In this document: positions 1 to 5,865 of the stretch, piece by piece
Layout: every line of letters begins with the position of its first letter
How positions within the stretch are numbered: position 1 is the first letter of the stretch
Assembly (NCBI GenBank): GCA_025352435.1
Contig: JANXTN010000378.1
Coordinates: 1-5,865 of the forward strand
Source: Ferruginibacter sp.
Lineage (GTDB): Bacteria > Bacteroidota > Bacteroidia > Chitinophagales > Chitinophagaceae
Reading direction: 5' to 3'
DNA: 5,865 nt
The notes under the pieces: generated by a model
What the model was told of the DNA's origin: nothing
The model's input: the letters and a program-made list of their open reading frames with translations, nothing else
Database searches by the model: none
Position numbers and translations under genes: made by a program

Positions 1-2382
1 AAAAGAGGACCATTTTATAACAGTGGAAATTATTATCAGGAAATATTTTGCGATCCTAAAGACATAAACAAAGTTTATGCAATGGACACTTATGCAAAAG
101 TGAGTATTGACGGAGGAAAAACATTTACCAATATTGGCGAAAAAAATAAACATGTTGACAACCATGTTATATGGGTTGATCCTTCTAATACACAACACAT
201 GATTGAGGGGTGTGATGGTGGTTTGTATGAAACCTATGACGCTGCTCAAAACTGGAATTTTAAAGCAAATTTGCCCATCACGCAATTTTATAAAGTATCG
301 TTAGATAATAGTTTTCCTTTTTACAATGTATATGGCGGAACACAGGATAATTTTAGCTTGGGCGGACCAAGCCGTACGAGGAGCGAAAATGGAATTGTTA
401 ACAGCGATTGGTTTATAACGCAGGGTGGCGACGGTTTTGAAAGCCAGGCCGATTATGTAGATCCAAATATTGTTTATGCAGAATCTCAATACGGGGGAAT
501 TGTTAGGTACGATAAAATTACTGGTGAGAAAGTGAACATTCAACCTGCAGAAGCAGCAGGCGAACCTCCTTTAAGATGGAACTGGGATGCGCCAATGCTG
601 ATCTCCAAGCATGATCACAAACGCTTATACTTTGGTGCAAACAAAGTTTACAGAACAGACGACCAGGGTAATACATGGAAAACTATCAGTCCTGAAATGA
701 GCAGAGGAATAGACAGAAACAGATTACCGGTAATGGGTAAAGTCTGGTCTGTTGATGCAGTTGCAAAGAATCAGTCAACAGATGTATATGGACAAACAAC
801 AAGCATTGCAGAATCTCCTTTGGATGAAAATATTTTATATGTTGGTACAGATGATGGACTTATTCATATTACAAATGATGGTGGAAAAAACTGGAGCAAA
901 GTGGACAATATTTCTGGAGTGCCAGAAAGGACTTATGTAAATAAAATTATTGCTTCATCTATAAATAAAAATGTTGCTTATGTAGCATTCAATCATCATC
1001 GTTACGGCGATTTTAAACCATATCTTTTCAAAACAACGGATGGTGGAAAAACTTGGGTACCCATTCAAAATAATTTGCCTGCGAGAGGCACTGTTTACTG
1101 CGTTGCCGAGGATAACGTAAATCCTGATTTGTTATTTGCGGGTACAGAATTTGGAGTTTATTTTTCTATTGATGGTGGAGGTAGCTGGACACAGTTAAAA
1201 GGTGGGTTACCAACATTGGCGGTTAAAGACATGGAAATACAAAAGCGTGAAAGTGATTTGGTACTTGCAACTTTTGGCCGTGGCTTTTATGTGTTAGATG
1301 ATTTTTCTCCGTTAAGAAATTTGAAGAAAGAAGATCTACAAAAAAATGCTTTTATCTCCCCCATCAAAAAAGCCTGGATGTATATGGAGTCTACTCCTCT
1401 AGGTGTGAGAGAAAAAGGGTTTCAGGGAGAAGGATATTGGAACGCACCTAATCCGAAACCCGGTGCAGTTTTTACTTATTTTATTAAAAACGATATTAAA
1501 ACTCTAAAAGAAAAAAGACAATTTGCAGAATCTGAGAAGATAAAAAAAGGCGAAGCACCTTATTATCCGACGATGGATTCATTAAGAATGGAAGACGCAC
1601 AACCCGCACCATATCTGTTATTTACAATTTCAGATGATCAGGGAAATGTTGTAAGACGATTAAGGACGGTTGCAAAAAAAGGCATCAACAGAATTACCTG
1701 GGACTTTAGAGGTGATGCAAAAAATGCCATTAATTTTTCTAGCTCTGATGAGGCTGATGTGTTTAATGCAAGAACCCGTGGAATTTTTGTAGTGCCGGGT
1801 AATTATAATGTTACCATGAGCAAATTTGAAGATGGAAATTTTACAGAACTAGTACCGCTTCGGCCATTTACTATAGAGTCATTAAACATGGCAGCATTAC
1901 CGGTTACAAACATAAAAGCCATTGCAGAATTTGGAAAAAAAGCATCTGAACTCAAGCGTGCTTTTGATGGCACTATAAATTATCGCACAGAACTTGTCAC
2001 AAAATTAAAATTCCTAAAAGAAGCTGCTTTACAAACTTCTTCTGCAGATGCCGCTGTAATTAAAAATATTTTTGAGTTAGAAAAAAGACTCGCAACTGTT
2101 GATGTAGTTTTAAACGGAGATGAAGCATTAAGCAGAAGAGAATTTGAAGTACCAACATCTGTAGGAGCAAGAATTAATGAGATTATGCAAAATTTGATGA
2201 GCACTACCTCTTCCCCAACAAATTCCTATGTGGGTTCTTATTCGGTAGCAGCGCAGCAATTTTCTCCAGCGCTTGCAGAAGTTAAAGCAATAGGCGAAGA
2301 GATTAAAAAAATAGAATTGATGCTTGACCAAAAAGGAGCGCCTTACACTCCGGGAAGAATTCCGGAATGGAAAATGCAATAG
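1..2382 (+). CDS. BNR/VPS10-like beta-propeller protein, C-terminal part (5' end outside window)
   Basis: The reading frame is open from base 1, so the Met at 82 is internal and the gene is cut by the window edge; 793 residues are visible (numbered here from base 1). Asp-box (S/T-x-D-x-G-x-T-W) repeats lie at about residues 35-42, 219-226, 291-298, 345-352 and 389-396, with a degenerate one at 78-85, as in BNR/sortilin-type beta-propellers. The propeller appears to end at FGRGFYVLDD (425-434). Residues about 538-570 (ISDDQGNVVRRL then GINRITWDFR) resemble a FlgD-type Ig-like segment. A helical, Lys/Glu-rich tail follows, ending in TPGRIPEW near the C-terminus. Full-length Bacteroidota relatives are, from memory, about 1,000-1,100 residues, so roughly 200-300 are missing, including any signal peptide. 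Relatives are often labelled glycosyl hydrolase or sortilin-like; no catalytic residues can be assigned, and the substrate is unknown. Extracytoplasmic location is inferred from the fold. No type IX secretion sorting domain is visible. Confidence 0.85.
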   Translation, partial: KRGPFYNSGNYYQEIFCDPKDINKVYAMDTYAKVSIDGGKTFTNIGEKNKHVDNHVIWVDPSNTQHMIEGCDGGLYETYDAAQNWNFKANLPITQFYKVSLDNSFPFYNVYGGTQDNFSLGGPSRTRSENGIVNSDWFITQGGDGFESQADYVDPNIVYAESQYGGIVRYDKITGEKVNIQPAEAAGEPPLRWNWDAPMLISKHDHKRLYFGANKVYRTDDQGNTWKTISPEMSRGIDRNRLPVMGKVWSVDAVAKNQSTDVYGQTTSIAESPLDENILYVGTDDGLIHITNDGGKNWSKVDNISGVPERTYVNKIIASSINKNVAYVAFNHHRYGDFKPYLFKTTDGGKTWVPIQNNLPARGTVYCVAEDNVNPDLLFAGTEFGVYFSIDGGGSWTQLKGGLPTLAVKDMEIQKRESDLVLATFGRGFYVLDDFSPLRNLKKEDLQKNAFISPIKKAWMYMESTPLGVREKGFQGEGYWNAPNPKPGAVFTYFIKNDIKTLKEKRQFAESEKIKKGEAPYYPTMDSLRMEDAQPAPYLLFTISDDQGNVVRRLRTVAKKGINRITWDFRGDAKNAINFSSSDEADVFNARTRGIFVVPGNYNVTMSKFEDGNFTELVPLRPFTIESLNMAALPVTNIKAIAEFGKKASELKRAFDGTINYRTELVTKLKFLKEAALQTSSADAAVIKNIFELEKRLATVDVVLNGDEALSRREFEVPTSVGARINEIMQNLMSTTSSPTNSYVGSYSVAAQQFSPALAEVKAIGEEIKKIELMLDQKGAPYTPGRIPEWKMQ

Positions 2383-2409
2383 CCTGATTAATAATTTTTT
2401 TGAATTAGG
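2383..2409 (+). other. weak stem-loop directly after the propeller gene stop
   Basis: CCTGATT (2383-2389) can pair with AATTAGG (2403-2409), giving seven pairs including one G-U wobble around a 13-base, T-rich loop. It starts at the base after the TAG stop. No T-run follows the 3' arm, so it does not fit a standard intrinsic terminator. It could be a weak 3'-end or attenuating structure, or chance in AT-rich DNA. Confidence 0.15.
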
Positions 2410-2435
2410 ATTTAAATTTCAATCGTGCGCAAAAT

Positions 2436-4553
2436 ATGAACATAATAAAAACACATCCTGTAAAAGAGCTTGGCTATAATTTTATAGAGAGCAAGTACAT
2501 TCCGGATGGGGAAAATGAATACCATATCAGAAATATTCAAAACGATGGAAAGCAGTACAGATCACTCACAATGGCAGAACTGGATACATTGGTTCTCAAT
2601 AGAAATACATCTGACAACTGGAATAATATATTAGTTGCTGAACAGTTTAATGCAGCGCTTATAAAAAATTGTAAATTTTATGGACTGGTTCGCATCGGTT
2701 TTTTAGAGCCGGGTTACAAAGAATTTCATGATTTTCGTATGCCTGTTGGAATTTATAATAGTACTATCATCAGTTGTGATTTGGGCGATAACATTTGTAT
2801 AGATAATGTGGCTTACTTAAGCCATTGTATTATTGCAAGTAATGTTATGATTGCAAATGTAAATGAACTTGCAACTACAGATTATTCTAAGTTTGGAAAT
2901 GGTATAATTAAAGAAGGGGAAAATGAAAGCGCAAGAACCTGGGTGGAGGTTTGTAATGAAAATGGTGGCAGAAGTATTTTACCTTTCAATGGAATGTTAC
3001 CCGGTGATGCTTTTATGTGGAGCAAATACAGAGATGATGAAAAGCTTATGAGCCAGTTCAAAAAGTTTACCCAAAAAGAATTGGATAGTAAGAGAGGTTA
3101 TTATGGCAAAATAGGAGAACGCACTGTAATAAAAAACTGTGGTATTTTAAAAGACGTTTGGATTGGTAGTGACGCATATTTAAAAGGTGCCAATAAAATT
3201 AAAAATGTCACCATTAATAGTGATGCGCAAAGAAAAACGCAAGTGGGCGAAGGTTGTGAATTGGTAAATGGAATTGTAGGGTTTGGATGCAGAATATTTT
3301 ATGGCGTAAAAGCGGTACGTTTCATCTTAGCTTCTCACTCACAATTAAAATATGGTGCCCGGTTAATCAATTCTTATTTAGGAAACAACTCCACAATATC
3401 CTGTTGTGAAGTATTAAATTCATTGATATTTCCCAATCATGAACAGCATCACAATAACTCATTTTTATGTGCCGCATTGGTGATGGGGCAGAGCAATATG
3501 GCTGCCGGTGCTACAATTGGGAGTAACCATAACAGCAGAGGTGCAGATGGGGAAATACAGGCAGGACGAGGGTTTTGGCCTGGGCTGTGCGTAAGTTTAA
3601 AACACAATTCTAAATTTGCATCGTTTACAATCATTGCAAAAGGTGATTTTCCTGCAGAGCTAAACATTACTATTCCTTTCAGTTTAGTCAGCAATGATGT
3701 AGCGAATGATCAGTTAGTCATAATGCCTGCATATTGGTACATGTACAATATGTATGCGCTTGAACGCAATGCATGGAAATATAAAGACAGAGATAAACGA
3801 ACAGAAAAAATTCAGTTTATTGAGTACAATTATTTAGCGCCAGATACTATTAATGAAATATTCACTGCACTATCGTTTTTAGAAAATCTTACACCTGAAA
3901 AAAATGATACGGCTACCGCAATTGGCTTAGAAAATACGAATAGAATCACCACGATTATTAAAGTTCCACAATCAATAAAAATTTTTAAAGAACTAATACA
4001 GTATTACGGTGTGTGTGTTTTAATTTCTCATATATCTAAAAATAATTTTAAAAACTTTGAAGAGGTAAAAGATTCGATACGTGTTGTGGTGTCAAGAAGT
4101 GAATGGTTAAATGTGGGCGGACAGCTTATGAAATCATCTACCTTAAAAAAATTAAAAGATGATATAAATACCGGCAAATTAGAAAGCTGGGATAAGGTAC
4201 ACATCCGTTATAAAGAAATTGGAAAAGAATATGATGCAGATTTGTTAGAACATGCGTTTTGTTCGTTGCTGGAAATATTAAATATTACAGGCAAACAATT
4301 TACAGTAGAATTATTCAAAAAATTATTAATTGAGACAATCTCTACGAAACAATGGATGACGGAAGGAATTTTAAAATCTAGAGAGAAAGATTATACAAAC
4401 CCTTACCGTAAAATGGTTTATGAAAACAACTTAGAAATGAATCTAGTATTAGGAAGTTTAGAAGACAACAGCTTTATTCAAAGTCAGTTTGAAGCTTTGG
4501 AAAACTATAAAAAATTGGTTGCTGAAATAAATAATAAATATTGTTCTAAATAA
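2436..4553 (+). CDS. DUF4954 family protein, left-handed beta-helix, function unknown
   Basis: This complete 705-residue protein matches what I remember of the DUF4954 family, found mainly in Bacteroidota and also spirochaetes. Residues about 65-440 are rich in short Ile/Val/Gly/Asn strands, such as GIYNSTIISCDLGDNICIDN, typical of hexapeptide left-handed beta-helices (acyl- or nucleotidyltransferase-like). The most family-like stretch is NHEQHHNNSF (334-343), then GSNHNSRGADGE (362-373), RGFWPG (378-383), and AKGDFP to SLVSND (401-421), ending at PAYWYMYNMY (431-440). Residues about 445-705 look mostly helical and include WLNVGGQL and a SWDKVH motif. No signal peptide or membrane segment is seen, so it is probably cytoplasmic. 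The ATG at 2436 is the only sensible start: an in-frame TAG lies at 2406-2408 with no other start codon between, and no Shine-Dalgarno is evident. It lies 53 bp after the propeller gene on the same strand. A sugar- or acyl-transferase-type role is inference only. Confidence 0.9.
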   Translation: MNIIKTHPVKELGYNFIESKYIPDGENEYHIRNIQNDGKQYRSLTMAELDTLVLNRNTSDNWNNILVAEQFNAALIKNCKFYGLVRIGFLEPGYKEFHDFRMPVGIYNSTIISCDLGDNICIDNVAYLSHCIIASNVMIANVNELATTDYSKFGNGIIKEGENESARTWVEVCNENGGRSILPFNGMLPGDAFMWSKYRDDEKLMSQFKKFTQKELDSKRGYYGKIGERTVIKNCGILKDVWIGSDAYLKGANKIKNVTINSDAQRKTQVGEGCELVNGIVGFGCRIFYGVKAVRFILASHSQLKYGARLINSYLGNNSTISCCEVLNSLIFPNHEQHHNNSFLCAALVMGQSNMAAGATIGSNHNSRGADGEIQAGRGFWPGLCVSLKHNSKFASFTIIAKGDFPAELNITIPFSLVSNDVANDQLVIMPAYWYMYNMYALERNAWKYKDRDKRTEKIQFIEYNYLAPDTINEIFTALSFLENLTPEKNDTATAIGLENTNRITTIIKVPQSIKIFKELIQYYGVCVLISHISKNNFKNFEEVKDSIRVVVSRSEWLNVGGQLMKSSTLKKLKDDINTGKLESWDKVHIRYKEIGKEYDADLLEHAFCSLLEILNITGKQFTVELFKKLLIETISTKQWMTEGILKSREKDYTNPYRKMVYENNLEMNLVLGSLEDNSFIQSQFEALENYKKLVAEINNKYCSK

Positions 4554-4573
4554 ATACAGTTAGCTTTTATTTA
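4547..4573. terminator. possible bidirectional AT-only terminator between convergent genes
   Basis: TAAATAAA (4547-4554) is a perfect 8-bp inverted repeat with TTTATTTA (4566-4573) around an 11-base loop. It overlaps both stop codons: that of the DUF4954 gene (4551-4553) and that of aroQ (4560-4562). Its position at the meeting point of two convergent transcripts is where a shared terminator would be expected. The stem is entirely A-T, so it is thermodynamically weak and could be chance in AT-rich sequence. Confidence 0.25.
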
Positions 4574-4991
4574 CAAAATTCAAAAGATAAATAATAGCAA
4601 GTTCATATCCCTTTAATCCCAGACCGCTTATTACCCCTGCACATTTTGCAGAAACGTAAGAATGTTTTCTAAAATCTTCTCTTGCAAAAATATTGGATAT
4701 ATGAACTTCCACAACGGGTGCAGATATTGCCGCTACTGCATCCCCTATTGCAACCGATGTATGAGAGTAACCGGCCGGATTAAATATAATTCCATCATAA
4801 GAAAATCCACATTCCTGAATTTCGTTTATCAACGCTCCTTCTACGTTGCTTTGAAAATATTTAAACTCAATGTCAGAATATTTCTTAACCAAGTCTTCAA
4901 AAAACGAATCAAATGTTAGGCGCCCATAAACATCAGGCTCCCTCTTACCAAGCAAGTTTAAATTTGGCCCATTTATGATCGCAATCTTCAT
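4560..4991 (-). CDS. aroQ: 3-dehydroquinate dehydratase, type II
   Basis: Type II dehydroquinase converts 3-dehydroquinate to 3-dehydroshikimate, the third step of the shikimate pathway, in the cytoplasm; the family normally forms dodecamers. At 143 residues it is full length. It opens with the signature NGPNLNLLGKREPDVYG (7-23), which holds the catalytic Arg17 and Tyr22. FQSNVEG follows (46-52), then NPAGYSHTS (71-79) with substrate-binding Asn71 and His77. Next comes VEVHISN (94-100) with catalytic His97, and then REDFRKHS (104-111), where Arg108 contacts substrate in the family. All key residues are present. The ATG at 4991 is secure: MKIAIINGPN is the usual family N-terminus, and an in-frame TAA sits two codons upstream (4995-4997). 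No Shine-Dalgarno is seen. The gene lies 44 bp downstream of carA on the same strand, so it may be co-transcribed with it. Its 3' end faces the DUF4954 gene with 6 bp between stop codons. Confidence 0.97.
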   Translation of the reverse strand: MKIAIINGPNLNLLGKREPDVYGRLTFDSFFEDLVKKYSDIEFKYFQSNVEGALINEIQECGFSYDGIIFNPAGYSHTSVAIGDAVAAISAPVVEVHISNIFAREDFRKHSYVSAKCAGVISGLGLKGYELAIIYLLNFVNKS

Positions 4992-5035
4992 ATCTTATGT
5001 TTGTAATTTTTATTAAATAGTCAAACTTAAAATTT

Positions 5036-5865
5036 TTACTTCTTCATCATCTCTACAAAATCATCAAATAAATACCTGCTGTCATGTGGGCCGGGTGTGG
5101 CTTCAGGATGATACTGTACAGAAAAAGCTTTTTTGTTTTTAACCCTGATTCCTTCAATGCTGTTGTCGTTCAAATTTATATGTGTAATCTCAATATGCTC
5201 GCTGTTTTTAATTGATTCTGCATCTACACCAAACCCATGGTTTTGGGTTGTTATTTCACTTTTGCCTGTAACAATATTTTTTACCGGATGGTTTAATCCT
5301 CTATGACCGTGATGCATTTTAAACGTAGGAATACCATTGGCTAATGCCAACAACTGATGGCCTAGACAAATTCCGAAAAGTGGCTTATCAGCTGCTAAAA
5401 CTTTTTTTACCGTAGCAATCGCATAATCCATTGGCGCAGGATCTCCCGGACCATTGCTGATAAAATATCCATCCGGAGCAAAAGCTTCCATTTCCTTAAA
5501 ACTCGTCTTTGCATTAAATACTTTTACATAAACGCCCCGCTCTACTAAGCAGTTCAAAATATTCTTCTTAATACCAACATCCAAAACAGCAACTTTTATG
5601 TTACTTTTCTCATCTCCCAAGGTGTATGTTTCTTGGGTACTCACAACAGACGCTAATTCCAGTCCAGCCATAGAAGGTATGGAATTAAGTTGTGTCTTCA
5701 ACGTTTCTATATCTGATATCTCAGAAGAAATAATACAATTCATCGCTCCTTTTTGGCGCACATGTTCAACCAATGCTCTTGTATCTACGCCATTAATGGC
5801 AACCACATTCTGTTTTTCAAAATAAGATTGTAAAGAATCTTCTGCCATAAAACGGCTGAATTTTT
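5036..5865 (-). CDS. carA: carbamoyl-phosphate synthase small (glutaminase) subunit, C-terminal part
   Basis: CarA hydrolyses glutamine and passes ammonia to the CarB large subunit, which makes carbamoyl phosphate for arginine and pyrimidine synthesis. The frame runs off the window edge; 275 residues are visible (numbered from the edge). By comparison with the E. coli enzyme, about 100 N-terminal residues are missing. The visible Met at 5848 is internal, since residues before it (KFSRF) continue the family pattern. The end of the small-chain domain is seen as GVDTRAL (25-31). The class I glutamine amidotransferase domain follows, with SNGPGDP (136-142), the nucleophile Cys166 in FGICLGHQ, GHRGLNHP (186-193) and QNHGF (207-211). 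The catalytic His252 and Glu254 lie in QYHPEATPGPHDS (250-262). The triad is complete, so the enzyme should be active. It ends KK-TAA, 44 bp before aroQ on the same strand. The partner carB is not in the window. Confidence 0.97.
   Translation of the reverse strand, partial: KFSRFMAEDSLQSYFEKQNVVAINGVDTRALVEHVRQKGAMNCIISSEISDIETLKTQLNSIPSMAGLELASVVSTQETYTLGDEKSNIKVAVLDVGIKKNILNCLVERGVYVKVFNAKTSFKEMEAFAPDGYFISNGPGDPAPMDYAIATVKKVLAADKPLFGICLGHQLLALANGIPTFKMHHGHRGLNHPVKNIVTGKSEITTQNHGFGVDAESIKNSEHIEITHINLNDNSIEGIRVKNKKAFSVQYHPEATPGPHDSRYLFDDFVEMMKK

Noticed and set aside
301..543. Open frame on the minus strand inside the propeller gene, and similar ones at 1980-2204, 2128-2379 and 3449-3694
   Set aside because: They lie wholly opposite well-supported coding sequence, show no recognisable domain, and have compositions expected of antisense reading of the real genes.
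752..940. Plus-strand open frame in another phase within the propeller gene, and plus-strand frames at 4662-4919 and 5598-5825 opposite aroQ and carA
   Set aside because: The true frames there carry strong family motifs; the alternatives have no recognisable features.
877..1188. Near-identical DNA words (GATGGTGGAAAAA...TGG) at 877, 1039 and, more loosely, 1171
   Set aside because: They encode successive Asp-box repeats of the beta-propeller and are explained by the protein motif, not by a DNA-level repeat element.
1..1302. Assignment of the propeller protein as a GH74-type xyloglucanase
   Set aside because: Asp-box repeats are shared by many propeller families; catalytic Asp residues of that family cannot be identified, and the N-terminus is missing.
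2349..2366. GC-rich hairpin (TCCGGGA, loop AGAA, TTCCGGA) just before the propeller gene stop
   Set aside because: The seven-pair stem lies within codons for the TPGRIPE motif, is likely a by-product of repeated CCG-GNA codons, and the nearest T-run begins about 28 bases later, too far for an intrinsic terminator.
2399..2420. Possible Bacteroidota promoter before the DUF4954 gene (TTTG at 2399-2402, TAAATTTC at 2413-2420)
   Set aside because: The second element resembles TAnnTTTG, but the spacing is only 10 bases, well short of the usual 17-23, and such words are common in AT-rich DNA.
4992..5035. Possible separate aroQ promoter in the carA-aroQ gap
   Set aside because: On the minus strand a TTTG occurs, but no TAnnTTTG-like element follows at suitable spacing; the gap is simply AT-rich.

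Overview
The window looks like an ordinary chromosomal segment of an AT-rich member of the phylum Bacteroidota, possibly Chitinophagaceae-like at low confidence. The evidence is the low GC, the absence of Shine-Dalgarno motifs before the two visible starts, and two protein types that are common in that phylum: a large BNR/VPS10-like beta-propeller protein with a FlgD-like C-terminal region, and a DUF4954 family protein.

Layout. Positions 1-2382 (+) hold the C-terminal 793 residues of a beta-propeller protein whose start lies before the window. A 53-bp gap follows, then a complete 705-residue DUF4954 family protein at 2436-4553 (+). Only 6 bp separate its stop codon from that of aroQ (type II 3-dehydroquinate dehydratase, 4560-4991, minus strand). 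Upstream of aroQ on the same strand, after 44 bp, is the C-terminal 275 residues of carA (carbamoyl-phosphate synthase small subunit, 5036 to beyond 5865). The window is thus two tail-to-tail blocks: two plus-strand genes facing two minus-strand biosynthetic genes.

How the genes relate. CarA supplies ammonia for carbamoyl phosphate (arginine and pyrimidines), and AroQ makes 3-dehydroshikimate (aromatic amino acids). Their spacing allows co-transcription, but they act in different pathways. The propeller protein and the DUF4954 protein have no obvious functional link; they are same-strand and close enough to share a transcript.

I see no mobile element, CRISPR array, RNA gene, phage gene or defence system. 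The least understood item is the DUF4954 protein: a predicted left-handed beta-helix with a strongly family-like core rich in His, Asn, Gly and Arg, joined to a helical C-terminal region, with no function that I know of. I found no convincing new system beyond that.
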